Positions 41,351-51,963 of a stretch of 64,000 nt of DNA are shown piece by piece. This DNA comes from Moesziomyces globuligerus. Taxonomy: Eukaryota; Basidiomycota; Ustilaginomycetes; Ustilaginales; Ustilaginaceae. The translations under genes were made by a program, and so were the position numbers. The DNA is taken from NCBI GenBank assembly GCA_030849465.1, contig JARVLF010000003.1, positions 1 through 64,000 of the forward strand, given 5' to 3'. The notes under the pieces are model-generated. The model was not told the origin of the DNA. It was given only the letters and a program-made list of their open reading frames with translations, and did not search any database. Every line of letters begins with the position of its first letter. Within the stretch, counting starts at the first letter, position 1.

Positions 41351-44059
41351 ATGATGGCGAGATGCTCATCATCTGCCAAAGTGCTGGCGGCCGCTTGGAC
41401 GCAGACGTTCGCCAACACCGGAACAACCACCGCAGCCTGCCGCCCTGCGGTTACAGCAAGGCTCTTCCGCCATCGAAGCATTTCCACCACAGCGGTTGGG
41501 AGATCAACGGTATCCATAGACGCATCTGCTTCACCGCAAGCGAGTCAGAGCCCGGCTCGGGTGCGCGCAGATGAAGGCGGCCCCTCAAAGCACGAGCGAA
41601 CGCGACGAAACTCGGTCTTCCTAAACCCAGAAGACATCGTCCGAGTCTTTGCTCCGGGAGACAAGCTGCATCAATTCAGCGAGGCAAATACTCTCGAGGA
41701 CACGCTCGCAGATGTGGCCGCTTGCGCGCCACCAAGGCTCGCGGCTTTGGTGTCGGATCCCGTTCAACTGCGAAGTGATCTGCAGACGTATCTTCGACAC
41801 AGCTCGTTGACGGAGGCTGAATGGGTGGCAATGCGCAATGCGATGCTCTGCAAGAGCTGGTCGGACGTGCGCAGGTACATGGCCATCACGGATGACTCGT
41901 CATGGCCGCTCTATGTGCTTCGGCGCGCCGTATCAGCAGTGGCGACACCGTCCGAAGCCTCGGACGCCTTGGCTCTGTTGGCATTGAACATCCAACGCGT
42001 CAGAGATCACACCTCAGATCTGCGCATGCAGGCCTTGCCGTTCCTCAGCAGCAGCTTCTCGACAATCTCATCATTCTGCTTCCGCAGGGACGGCAGCTCC
42101 TTGCACCTCATCCCCAGGCTAGCCGATGTCCTTACAGCTCTGATCGCTGATTTTCCCATCGAGCAAAAAAATCATCGGAGCTTCATCCTCGAATTCGTGC
42201 GACGAAGCTTCCGAACAAAGGATGAAAGAGCCCGTAACGCCATCATTCGCATCCTCGACAGTCTACAAGGAGACTCTTTGGAAAGGGGCGCGTCTCACAA
42301 GAAGATGGCCGATGTACGGAACGAGGTGGTCCATACGCTCGTGAAGCGCATCGAAATCGCACTCGCACGGAACCAGGGCAAGACAGCTTCATCGGAGCTC
42401 CTCGTCAATACGGAGCTCATGGACCTTCTCACGGAACATTACGTGCCGCAACACTCGCCGCTTGAGAAGCGTGCACTGCTGAGCGCGATCATCGTCGCTG
42501 GGAGGAATCGCGACTACCGACGCGTCCGACACAACTTCGACCGGCTTGAGCAGTGCAAGCATGAACTGGACGATCCGATGGCCGCAAGAGACTACCTCGA
42601 GCTAGCTAAAGCGCTTGTGCGTACCGAGCAAGGGATACAGGATGCCCTGGATGCACTCCACCAAGCCGAAAAACTCCTCGCCAAGGAATATGAGGACGCC
42701 GACCCGGACGCGCTGCCTGACCACGCTCGGAACAATCTGGCACACGCCTGCCTCGATATGCTCCAGGTGATGGTCAGGTCCCCCGAGGTACGGCTCGACA
42801 GGGCTCTTTCTCTCCTCGGCATCATTGTTCGCAATCATGCCGCGGACACGAATCTCGATTCGGGCGAGGCTGATCCGCTCATGTCGCAAGGATTTAGACG
42901 GCTTCGAGGTGACGTGTACTCGTACACGGTGGTGATGCAGGGATGCTTGATGCGCGGCCGTCCGGATTTGGCGTGCACGGTATGGCAAGCAATGCTGAAC
43001 CGAAACGTCTTCCCGAGCACGGCATGTCTCTCAGTGCTGTTGCAGAACCTGTTCCAACAGCAGGAGGTAGCCGAGGCGCTGCGACAGCTGGCGCTTTGGA
43101 CCGAAATTGGCATCCCTCAGCAAGCCTGCCGGCCCGCAACATGGCAGGAGATCGAGCTGGAAACCATCGAAACGCCGGCCTTTACTCTTCCGTTCTCGCA
43201 GCCGAGCGCATCCCCCAGCAGCGCCGCGGACGGCAGAGATAAGTTCAAGTTGGTGCCGGACCCAATCCTCGCGTCGGTAGTGCTCAGCGGGCTGCACTCG
43301 TGCGGAGCTGCGGGCACGGAAAGCCTGTGGAATGCGTACCAGCAGACGATGCGACTGTTCCCGGATGCACCGGTGCTTGCGCTCTTTCTCAAGGCGTCGT
43401 GCGGCACCGAAGCAGCGGCGAGCCAGGGCGCGAGATTCGCTCGTCAAGTGTTCCGCTCGATGCTATTTGGCAAGCACCCTGAGCTCTCGGAGTTTCGCAC
43501 TCCGCTGCACGCCGAGCTTGAGGCCCAGGGTGCTGCGGGCTGGATCCTGTCGCATGACACGGTGGGGTCCAAGATGGAGCAGTGGTTCTCGTCTGCGTTC
43601 GGGTCCACGGAGAGCGACGTCTCGGTGAGCCCAGACGACTTGGGCGGACTGATGTTCACGAGCAAGTTGTTCGAGCACTACCTCCGCCTGCTGCTCGCGC
43701 TGCAGCATCTTCCTGGCCACGTGTCGGACGCCCGGCTGGCGCGCCAAGAACTCATCGACGTGCTGGCATGGATGCGCGAGCTCGGGCTCAAGCCCTCTCA
43801 GTCGCACGTGGCGCTCACCGTGCTCGAGATCGAAGAGCGTCTTCCGCCGCCAATCGCTGCGCGTCACATGGAGGTGCTTGATGCCTGGCTCGCGGATTGG
43901 TTGGGCAAGGCCGAGCTCCCAGATGAGGCACTCGTGCGGCGTGCCTGGCGCTGGAAGATGCAGCGCAATGGCCAGTTGCACGGCTGGTTTGATCGTATTC
44001 CTGGGCCCTGGGAGGACGAGGAGGCTCTTTCGGAAGACCATCTTCACGACACTTTCTGA
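41351..44059 (+). CDS. Mitochondrial pentatricopeptide-repeat-like protein
   Basis: A 902-aa single-exon protein. The first 50 residues lack acidic residues and are rich in Ala, Thr, Arg and Ser, fitting a mitochondrial presequence. The rest is all-helical in appearance. Near residue 520 the block YTVVMQGCLMRGRPDLACTV, followed by WQAMLNRNVFPSTACLSVLL, has the spacing of a PPR helix pair, and weaker repeats flank it. PPR proteins bind organellar RNA and act in its processing, stability or translation; the RNA target cannot be read from this. Located next to other mitochondrial translation genes. A TATATAG just before the ATG is too close to be this start's TATA box. Confidence 0.72.
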   Translation: MMARCSSSAKVLAAAWTQTFANTGTTTAACRPAVTARLFRHRSISTTAVGRSTVSIDASASPQASQSPARVRADEGGPSKHERTRRNSVFLNPEDIVRVFAPGDKLHQFSEANTLEDTLADVAACAPPRLAALVSDPVQLRSDLQTYLRHSSLTEAEWVAMRNAMLCKSWSDVRRYMAITDDSSWPLYVLRRAVSAVATPSEASDALALLALNIQRVRDHTSDLRMQALPFLSSSFSTISSFCFRRDGSSLHLIPRLADVLTALIADFPIEQKNHRSFILEFVRRSFRTKDERARNAIIRILDSLQGDSLERGASHKKMADVRNEVVHTLVKRIEIALARNQGKTASSELLVNTELMDLLTEHYVPQHSPLEKRALLSAIIVAGRNRDYRRVRHNFDRLEQCKHELDDPMAARDYLELAKALVRTEQGIQDALDALHQAEKLLAKEYEDADPDALPDHARNNLAHACLDMLQVMVRSPEVRLDRALSLLGIIVRNHAADTNLDSGEADPLMSQGFRRLRGDVYSYTVVMQGCLMRGRPDLACTVWQAMLNRNVFPSTACLSVLLQNLFQQQEVAEALRQLALWTEIGIPQQACRPATWQEIELETIETPAFTLPFSQPSASPSSAADGRDKFKLVPDPILASVVLSGLHSCGAAGTESLWNAYQQTMRLFPDAPVLALFLKASCGTEAAASQGARFARQVFRSMLFGKHPELSEFRTPLHAELEAQGAAGWILSHDTVGSKMEQWFSSAFGSTESDVSVSPDDLGGLMFTSKLFEHYLRLLLALQHLPGHVSDARLARQELIDVLAWMRELGLKPSQSHVALTVLEIEERLPPPIAARHMEVLDAWLADWLGKAELPDEALVRRAWRWKMQRNGQLHGWFDRIPGPWEDEEALSEDHLHDTF

Positions 44060-45431
44060 TTCCATGCAATCGCACCCATGCCGTGGTCGCAGAAGACGAC
44101 CCTCATCAACAATGCCTGTGTCTGAAGCTTGGCTCTTCGTGCATGGACTGAGCTCTTCTATAATACTACTACAGCGAGCACGTTGCTCTTTGAGAAGCAC
44201 TCATGCTTGCATGCACGAAGCCTTGCAGAGGGGCGGATGCGTATCGAGTAGGCGCGCCCCTTGGCAATGCTTGGCTTTCGGCAACCATGCGGCGCGGGGA
44301 TTCTATGCGGCTGCTTTCGAATTTCTCGTGGGGCGTGGGCGTAGCAAAGGGAAAATAAAATAAAACAAAATAATGAAAACGAGGGTTCAGCGGTGAGCTG
44401 CGCGTCCATGTGCAGGACGCGGTCACAGGCTGGGCCTCTTCGAGAGATCACCCACCTTGCGCCATGCCGCTCGCTTGTGCTTGTCGCCTGTGCACCGATT
44501 GCAGGCGCCCTGTTAGAGAAATTAGCGCGCTGAACTGCCGATCGAGGCTGGCGCTGTTTCTGCTGTGTCGTCATTTGCTGTTGCCTTGGACCGTGGCCAA
44601 GCGAGGTGAGGCCAGGCCCGCCCTCACAGCCCTCTGTTGCCGTTGTCAACCACCTGCAGCCAACGAATGCCTCGTCCGTCTGTCGTCGAAGTATGATACT
44701 GTGAACTGGATAGGCTCCCAGCGCTCTCAAGTCGAGACCGCTGGAGCAGGGGCGAGCCCATGCTCGGCCTGCGGCTGCGCCGAGGATCTGGGGCCAGCAA
44801 GGTCAGGGAAGTCGGCGCTCGCGTTCGACTGCCGCATGGAGAGTGATCCTGACCAAAATTATTATTATATGCACGATTGGACGATCGTCTTGGGCTGTTC
44901 GTTGCCGCCTGCCTCGGCATGTCTCAGTCAAATCCTGTTTCCATCCGTGCCGGTACAGTGTGAATCTCGCAACCCCGCTTGGAACTGCAGCCTGTCGCAT
45001 TCGATGACACCACTCCTCGGCCGCCTGGCCCCGAAGATTCTCGGCTTGAGATGCATGCACATGCGTGTGTCGTCAGGGCGTCGCCTCCCTGCCTGCGTGG
45101 ATGCTCGGCCAGTGCAGCCGGTCAAGCAGGCGCAGCACAGCAAGTCGCCGCCCATCCGCACCACGCTCGGCGCGGAGTCGCAACTGCTGGGCTTCGTCTG
45201 GACCCCCCTCCACCCTTCCGATCTGAGCCTGTGCGCGACCGCTGCCGGCCAAGGTGAGCTTTGACATTCGTTCAAGAGTCCGTCCTGCATCGCATACAAT
45301 AGCAACCCTTTCCTCCCCCGCTTCCACCGACTTGGTCCTCTCACGCTAGCCTCTCCCAAACCATAGACTGGTCAGACTTTTCGTTTCCCTCTCGACCTCA
45401 TCTCACCCGGGACGATATCATATCTAGCAAC
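44060..45431. other. Intergenic region upstream of the aspartic protease
   Basis: 1.37 kb. An A-rich stretch (about 44346-44380) follows the PPR-like gene and may be its 3' region. The last 150 bp are pyrimidine-rich, like a leader. Open frames on either strand (the longest 44410-45264) have implausible Cys/Arg-rich compositions and are not called. Confidence 0.45.
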
Positions 45432-47295
45432 ATGGCGTTCCAGGCGCTCCTTTCCACGGTGACAGCGGCGCTGGCATGCGCCTCTTCCATCCAGGCGTAT
45501 GTGCTGCCGCTCCAGGCCAACACCGAGTTCCGCGGCGATGTCGCTGAGGCTCAGGCCTTCCGACTCGCCAGCCGCTCGCTCGACGACCTCTCGCGCACCG
45601 GTTCCATCTCGGTCCCCGTGTTCAAGAGACATGGTGCCTTGCACCCAGACATTAGCAAGCGCGACCCAGAGAAGGTCAAGGGTTGGGCCTTTCGACAGGC
45701 CGAGATTATGAAGAGCAAGTTCGGTGCTTCGGCTGCTCACCAGAAGCGCCAAACCATCGGACTTACCGATGTTGGGCCTGACAGGTAAGTTCATCTGCCC
45801 TGCAATTGCGCCCCACCATTTCATCTCATGTCGCACGCTGGCTGACCGCTCGACGCCACACCCGTCTACGTTTCTCCCGAGCAGCTACTACTTTGCCCAG
45901 GTCTCGGTCGGAACGCCCGCTCAGAACTTCAACGTGGTGCTCGACACCGGCTCGGCCGACTTCTGGCTCGTCGACTCGCAGTGCGGTCTCTCGCAGGGCT
46001 GCGAATCGAGTCTCAACAAGTTTAACGCGCAGAGCTCCTCCTCCTACATTGGCTCCACCGCTCCGTTCCAGATCACCTACGGCACTGGCGCCGTGCAGGG
46101 CACGCTCGCCGCCGAAAGGGTCTCGCTCGCCGGCTACACTGTCAACAATCTCACCTTTGCTGAGGCGGCCGCCGTCGCCTCCAACACAGTCGAGTACCCG
46201 ACGTCGGGCATCATGGGCATGGGCTTCCAGTCGCTCTCGACCAGCGGCGCCACACCCTTCTGGCAGGTGCTCGAAAAGCAGGGCGTGCTCTCGCAGAACG
46301 TCTTCACCTTCCAGCTTGCCCGCAACATCGACAACATCGACCCCAACGACCGTAACATCAACGACATTCAGAGCCCCGGCGGCGTCTTCACCCTCGGCAA
46401 GATCGACACGAACCAGTACAGCGGCGACATTACCTACACGAGCATCCCCAACAATCTTCAGAACCAGCAGGGACTTGGCTACTGGACCATCCCCCTCGGC
46501 GGTATCACCGTCAACGGCAACTCCGCCAACGTCGGCAGCAACACGCTCGCCGCCATCGACACGGGCACCACGCTCATCGGCGGTCCCGCCTCGGCCGTCC
46601 GTGCATTCTATTCGCAGATCAGCGGCTCGCGATCAGCCGCGAGCGTAGGCATGTCCGGCTACTACCTCTTCCCCTGCAGCTCCAACCTCAACATCCAGCT
46701 CCAGTTTGGCGGCAAGAGCTGGACCATGAACTCGCAGGACTTCAACCTCGGATCTTACCCTTACACCAACTCGCAGACTTGCCTCGGCGCCATCTTCGAG
46801 ATCGACCTCGGCTCGTCGCAGTATGGCGTGCCACAGTGGATCGTGGGCGACTCCTTCCTCAAGAACGTCTTCCAGGTCTACGACGGCACCGGCCGCATCG
46901 GATTTGCCAACCTCAGAGGCAGCGAGGCGCAAATCGTTTCGGTCACCGCCAACGCCGTCTCGTCCCAGACGCCCGCCGCCACTTCGGCAGGCACGGCATC
47001 TGCGATGAGCTCGATTGGCGGCGGTCTGCCACTCCCCACCTCGTTTGCCACCCAGGCGACTGCGACCGGCATCGTTGGCGGCGGTAGCCTCCCTGTCCCC
47101 TCAGCGTCGGGCGGCGTAGCTACCTCTACCCCTTCGTTGACGGCTGGCCAGAGCAGTGGCGGTGGCAGCAGCAGCGGTGGCTCCAGCAGTGGGTCCAGCT
47201 CATCCGGTGCGCGCGCCTCTCTTCCCAGCACGCTGCTCGCACTGTCCACCGCGTCGGCAGCTGCTCTTTTCGCTGGCGCCTTCCTCGTCCTCTGA
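45432..47295 (+). CDS. Secreted pepsin-type aspartic protease, probably GPI-anchored
   Basis: Exons 45432-45784 and 45885-47295 (intron 100 nt) encode 587 aa. A signal peptide (MAFQALLSTVTAALACASSIQA) is followed by a propeptide ending at a Lys-Arg site (HQKRQT, about residue 107), a probable Kex2 cleavage. The mature enzyme has both catalytic Asp motifs, VLDTGSADFWLV (about residue 138) and AAIDTGTTLIGG (about 343), the flap YGTGAVQG, and WIVGDSFLKNVFQVYD. After the catalytic domain comes a Ser/Gly/Ala-rich stalk and a C-terminal hydrophobic segment (LLALSTASAAALFAGAFLVL) typical of a GPI-attachment signal. It therefore probably acts at the cell wall or membrane, like yapsins. Substrates are unknown. 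The 3' end converges on the MetRS gene. Confidence 0.92.
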
Positions 47296-47477
47296 TCAGC
47301 ATACATCAGCATACAGACTGAACAATGGAAGCCGCATTCACACCCATACACGCGCACTCGTACGACCAGTCCGGAACCGTTTGCGAATGCTTGCGAGATG
47401 TGGGTCCCCGTCTCTTTTGACTCATCTGAAAAGCACATGGATGCCTTGAGATCCGGCGTTTTGCCAAACGGCGGCGT

Positions 47478-49511
47478 CTAGGCAGTCGATGCGGGGTCGG
47501 GCTGAATCTTGGGAAAGAGAGGCTCGACCTTCGGCTGATCAGGGTTGCGCCATCGGGCGTGGGAGATGAGTCGACCATCGCTGCCACGTCTGACGAGATG
47601 TGTGGGACTCTTGCGCAGGTCGTCGGGGATGATAAGTGCGTCGAGGAGCTGAGACATCTTGGTGGGCATGAAGGGGTGAAGTAGCAGTGCGGCGATGCGG
47701 AGGGTCTCCGTGGTGAGCACCACAGCCTCTCGTACCGCAGCAGCTTGGGTGGCGGGGTTCCACGGCTCGATGCGCTGCACCAACTCATTGGCCCTTGCCA
47801 CAGCCGTCTCCATCACAAGCTCGAGCACCTTGCCCAACTCGAACGTCTGCATGAGCGCATCGACCTTACTCGGCAGCTGCATGAGCTCCTCCTCGAGCTG
47901 CCCGCACAGTGCGAACGTATCTTCATCGAGCACCGCCCGCACCTCGTCGGCAGATGGCCGCAGCAGAACGCCGTGATCGTCGCGAGGCGAATCCGCGAGG
48001 CCGGCGTGGATCTTGGGCGCCGAGATGCGCGAGACAAGGTTGCCGAGCTGTCCTTGGAGGTACTTGCGATGGTATTCGACGAGCACGGCCGGATTGTAGT
48101 CCGAATCGGCGCCAAGGTTACCGCCGACACGCAAGAGGAAAAAGCGTAGCGTATCCACGCCGAACATGTCGATGGCTTCGAATGGATTCGCGACGTTGCC
48201 GCGCGACTTCGACATCTTGGCGCGGTTCATGGTCCAGTGCGAATGAGCCAGAATCGTCTTGGGCAGCGGCAGTCCTGCAGCGAGTAGCATTGCAGGCCAG
48301 TAGATAGCGTGGAAGCGCAGAATGTCCTTACCGACCACGTGCACGTCTGCTGGCCATGCACTGCGCTCAACACTGGGAGATGCTTCGCTCGCCCCGTCTG
48401 CCCACGCCGGATAGCCGGTGACGGTGAGATAGTTGGTAAGAGCGTCCACCCAGACATAGATGGTATGGTCCGCATCATCGGGCACGGGCAGTCCCCAAGT
48501 GAGTCGCGAGCGTGGTCGCGAGATCGAGAGATCGGAGAGCCCGGACTCGATCTCCTGCAGTACCTGAGCGTGTCTCTGGGCAGGTTGAATCGCGGTCGGG
48601 TTGGCGCGGAGCCAGTCGATGAGTGGCTGCTGGAATGCAGAGAGGCGGAACTTGTAGTTGACCTCCTCGCTCCACTCGACCTTGGCACCGGTCTCGATGC
48701 TGTGCATCTGCTCCTGGCCGTCGATCACCACCTTGCGGACCTGCGTAGATGGGTAGAATGCCTCGTCGGACACTGCATACCATCCCTCGTGGCTACCCTG
48801 GTAGATGTGTCCGCGGTCACGCAGCGTGCGCCACAGATGCTCGACAGCCACCGCATGATCGGCATCCGTTGTGCGAATGAACGTCGAGAAATCGACACTG
48901 GCCGCGTCCGCCAGGTGGCGGAATCTCTGGCTGATGCGGTCGCACAGCGCGCGAGGGTCCTCACCCGCTGCCTCGGCGACCTTCTGTACTTTCAGACCGT
49001 GCTCGTCCGTCCCTGTACTGAACATCGGCGTTACGGGCGCCTGTTGCGAGAAGAAGCCTTGGCGGTCTCCCGAGTGCCCATCGATAGGCTCGCCTTTACG
49101 GTCGAATGCGGAGTAGCCGGAGTTCGCATAGCCATGGTAGCGTGCGAGGACGTCAGCGATCACGTCCGAGTACAAGTGGCCGATGTGCGGATCCGCATTG
49201 ACGTAGAAGATCGGAGTAGTAATGTAGTAAGGTTTGAGGCTCGAGCTTGACGGAGATGTTTGGGCTGCCGAGCCAGCATTCGCGATCGAGGTGACGTGTT
49301 TCCGAAGTGGGATGTCGGTTGTTGGGCCGCAGCGCAATGGGCGTGAGAAGCGCCTCAATGATACGGAGGAGCGGAAAGCCTCGTGCGGTCCTGCACGGCA
49401 GAGCGTGCGCAGAGACAGCGACATCTCGCGCGGCCACGCTGGCCAGAGTTGTGTGCTGTTCGATAGAGTGAGCCAAGGCTGGTTGTAGTTGAAGGCACTC
49501 CAGGGTCCCAT
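47478..49511 (-). CDS. msm1: Mitochondrial methionyl-tRNA synthetase
   Basis: A single-exon frame of 677 aa. Class I synthetase hallmarks are YYITTPIFYVNADPHIGHLYSD (HIGH at about residue 108), STGTDEHGLKVQ, the YAVSDEAFYP segment, YVWVDALTNYLTVTGYP, VGKDILRFHAIYWPAML and AKMSKSRGNVANP (KMSKS near residue 430). It charges initiator and elongator Met-tRNA in mitochondria. The ATG at 49511 opens the frame, but the second Met (49424) begins MSLSLRTLCRAG, a better mitochondrial presequence, so the shorter start is likely. It is transcribed divergently from the small mitochondrial protein gene, 175 bp away. Confidence 0.95.
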   Translation of the reverse strand: MGPWSAFNYNQPWLTLSNSTQLWPAWPREMSLSLRTLCRAGPHEAFRSSVSLRRFSRPLRCGPTTDIPLRKHVTSIANAGSAAQTSPSSSSLKPYYITTPIFYVNADPHIGHLYSDVIADVLARYHGYANSGYSAFDRKGEPIDGHSGDRQGFFSQQAPVTPMFSTGTDEHGLKVQKVAEAAGEDPRALCDRISQRFRHLADAASVDFSTFIRTTDADHAVAVEHLWRTLRDRGHIYQGSHEGWYAVSDEAFYPSTQVRKVVIDGQEQMHSIETGAKVEWSEEVNYKFRLSAFQQPLIDWLRANPTAIQPAQRHAQVLQEIESGLSDLSISRPRSRLTWGLPVPDDADHTIYVWVDALTNYLTVTGYPAWADGASEASPSVERSAWPADVHVVGKDILRFHAIYWPAMLLAAGLPLPKTILAHSHWTMNRAKMSKSRGNVANPFEAIDMFGVDTLRFFLLRVGGNLGADSDYNPAVLVEYHRKYLQGQLGNLVSRISAPKIHAGLADSPRDDHGVLLRPSADEVRAVLDEDTFALCGQLEEELMQLPSKVDALMQTFELGKVLELVMETAVARANELVQRIEPWNPATQAAAVREAVVLTTETLRIAALLLHPFMPTKMSQLLDALIIPDDLRKSPTHLVRRGSDGRLISHARWRNPDQPKVEPLFPKIQPDPASTA

Positions 49512-49686
49512 GACGAAGGACGACTGGCAAAAAAGTGGGCTGTCGGCTTCGGAAGTCGGAACGTGACTCTGGAGGTGGAGGCGGCTGAGCCGATTCTATT
49601 TGCTCTCCAGCCAAGCAACCAGTCAGCTACGACCATCCTTTCCGACGTCCCTCTCCTTGATCACAGATACACGCCAATTGCACAAG

Positions 49687-50220
49687 ATGTCGACATACCG
49701 CACAGTCACGCGAGCACTTACGGCCTCGCTCCGATCGGCACCTCAGCCGCGCTCGATTGCGCTGCGCTCTCCCGTCATCGCCCGTCGCTGGGCATCGTCC
49801 GCTTCGCCCAACTCGTTCCCGCAACTCCCGCCCGGCTTTGAGAAGCTCGCACACTCGCCCTCGGCATTGTCGGCCATCTCGAACCTCGTCGAGGTGATGA
49901 AGGCCAACGGTGTCGACCTGCACACGGGCGAGAAGCCCAGCATGTGGCAGATGATGAAGCTCGCGCGTAACCAGGAGGTGCGCGACGCCACAACTAAAGG
50001 TAAGTTTCTATTTCTACTCAGACTGGACCCATTAGGATAGAGAGAGCAGAGTCAGCTGACAGAGCCATCTCTCGCATCGTCTTTGCCTCGTGCAGTGATG
50101 GAGGAGCTCAAGAACGCCGGTGTCGACGTATCGCCTGAACGCCTGCAGGCCATCATGAACAGCCAGAAGGAAATCTTTGGCGGTAACAAGGACGGCAACG
50201 ACGGCGGGAACAAGCAGTAG
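49687..50220 (+). CDS. Small predicted mitochondrial protein of unknown function
   Basis: Exons 49687-49999 and 50096-50220 (intron 96 nt, GT-AG, phase 1) encode 145 aa. Residues 1-40 contain many Arg/Ser/Ala and no acidic residue, and include ARRWASSASP, typical of a mitochondrial targeting sequence. The mature part is helical and charged, with LPPGFEKLAHSPSALSAISN, a TGEKPSMWQMMKLARNQEVR block and VMEELKNAGVDVSPERLQAI. I do not recognise the family. The divergent arrangement with mitochondrial MetRS suggests co-expression with mitochondrial translation (inference). Confidence 0.8.
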
Positions 50221-50368
50221 CCGCTTTTTCTTGGGCCCTTCGCAGTCACACATCCTCAAGCATCAACGCACGCACGCCCCTCCGGACATCTGATAGGTTG
50301 CTGTGGATCAATCGTTAGACAGGGCTCAGTTTAGTGGTACAAGCGAGTAGAGATGTGTTAGAGCAGCA

Positions 50369-51181
50369 CTATGCATCGACGGCCATGGCGCTCGACTCGG
50401 TGCCGGAAGCCGTGGCCTGTGCGGAGGCCTCGTCCCCGTCCTTCGGCTTTGCAAGGCCGTGCTTCTGGAGCAAACGGTCGATGTCGTTGGGCTTGAAGAT
50501 GTTGGTCTGCGGCTTGTGCGTGTTGGGGTTGAGCGTGAGTGTGGCGAACTCGAGCTTTTCGCTGTCGAGTGACGTCGAGTCCATAGTCTTGCTCAGAATC
50601 TTGACTGCCATGGCCATAGCATCCTGGATGCCGATGTCGGCCTTGTAGTCCTGCTTGAGCAGCGAGGTTGCGGTGCCGTTGTTGTTGCCGATGCACGTGG
50701 CCTTCCAGCCCGAGTAGTTACCGGAGGGATCCGAGTGGTAGAGCTGGAAGTGGTGGTGGTCGTCGTACCCAGCATACAGGATCGACACGCCGAAGGGACG
50801 CAGACCACCGAACTGGGTGTAGCCTTGCTTGTAATCGCACAGACGCTGAGCGAGCTGCTCAACGGGCATATCGTCGTCGTAGCTCGCCAGATACTGCTGC
50901 GCCGTATTGCGCGCATAGTTGACGAGCGAGTTGGCATCTGCCGTGTATCCTGCAACGCCGGCCATGACATTGTCCGACACGGTGAAGATCTTCTCCGACG
51001 ACTGGTCCTGCTCTAGCAGCTTGGAGGTCACCTTCTTCTCGGCGGCAAGCACGATGCCGTCCTTGGCGAGGATACCGATGACCGTGCCAGCATGCGAGAT
51101 TGCCTCCATGGCATATTCCACCTGGTACAAGCGACCCTCGGGCGAGAAGGTCGTCGTGCGCGAATCGTACCTTCGCGACAT
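50369..51181 (-). CDS. pre9: 20S proteasome subunit alpha-3 (Pre9/PSMA4 type)
   Basis: 270 aa, single exon. It begins with the alpha-subunit signature SRRYDSRTTTFSPEGRLYQVEYAMEA (split: SRRYDSRTTTFSPEG, RLYQVEYAMEAI), the exact form of the alpha-3/PSMA4 subunit, followed by GILAKDGIVLAAEKKVTSK, GVAGYTADANSLVNYAR and FGGLRPFGVSILYAGYD. Alpha subunits form the outer rings of the proteasome core and gate substrate entry; they are not catalytic. The C-terminal tail is extended and Ala/Ser-rich. Length and motifs look intact. Confidence 0.96.
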   Translation of the reverse strand: MSRRYDSRTTTFSPEGRLYQVEYAMEAISHAGTVIGILAKDGIVLAAEKKVTSKLLEQDQSSEKIFTVSDNVMAGVAGYTADANSLVNYARNTAQQYLASYDDDMPVEQLAQRLCDYKQGYTQFGGLRPFGVSILYAGYDDHHHFQLYHSDPSGNYSGWKATCIGNNNGTATSLLKQDYKADIGIQDAMAMAVKILSKTMDSTSLDSEKLEFATLTLNPNTHKPQTNIFKPNDIDRLLQKHGLAKPKDGDEASAQATASGTESSAMAVDA

Positions 51182-51963
51182 GATGCCAGCGTATTATCGA
51201 GACCAAGAACGCAGTGGGGAAAGGTTTGCTTCCGTTGTCCGCGCAGCAGTGTAGTTCAGCAATAGCTCGGTCGAGCGTCGGTCGTTCCGGTGTTTTGTGG
51301 GACAGGCTGGTTCTGCGAGGGCAAGGGTGTGGAAGGGTGACGAGAGGGTGATTGGCGAGGGGACGAGTGGAGGAAAGTGTTGGTGTGGGCGGCGCTTCGT
51401 CAACGTCTGTGCATTCGCACTGCACCCAGGTGCAACTCGATCACTCTCCCGCCAGATTGACGCGTGTCGAGCTGTACTGCCGGCACTCCATTTCGCAGGA
51501 TTCCGAGCGCTGGATTTTGGCTGCATGCGCGGCTTTCCACAAACCCAGCTCGCGTTGGCCGAATTCCGTGCTTCGGGCCTGCAGCAACCGCAGAGTGGAG
51601 GCGCACGCGCCTCAGACCCTACCGAGTCTGCGGTACGAGACTCGCAACTTTTGGGGCACCAGAAAGGCTGGTCGTGCAGCTCATCAAACTGCTAAGCCGC
51701 TTAGCCAAGACAGTCCTACTCATGTACAGAACGACCATATGCAGACAAAAATATCCAGTGGCAATGTCAAATGGGGCGGGCATCGGCGCTATGAGCCGAC
51801 CTGCCAAGCGGGTGGTGCATGGGAAGCAGCGAGGCGGGGTATATCTATCGAGCCGGTTCCAGCTCGCTGCGAGCAGCATGGGTATTCAAGGGTTGCTGCG
51901 TCCGGTTCGGCGTGCGCAATCGTGCCGGAGTCCTCGTTGAGAGCGGTGCGCCTGACGAAGATG
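51182..51963. other. Intergenic region between pre9 and the Rap-like GTPase
   Basis: 782 bp containing the pre9 promoter and the GTPase 3' flank. Open frames are short and overlap on both strands; none is called. Confidence 0.4.

Noticed and set aside
44410..45264. 284-codon plus-strand frame between the PPR-like gene and the aspartic protease
   Set aside because: Cys/Arg-rich without pattern and overlapped by several antisense frames; lies in the protease upstream region.
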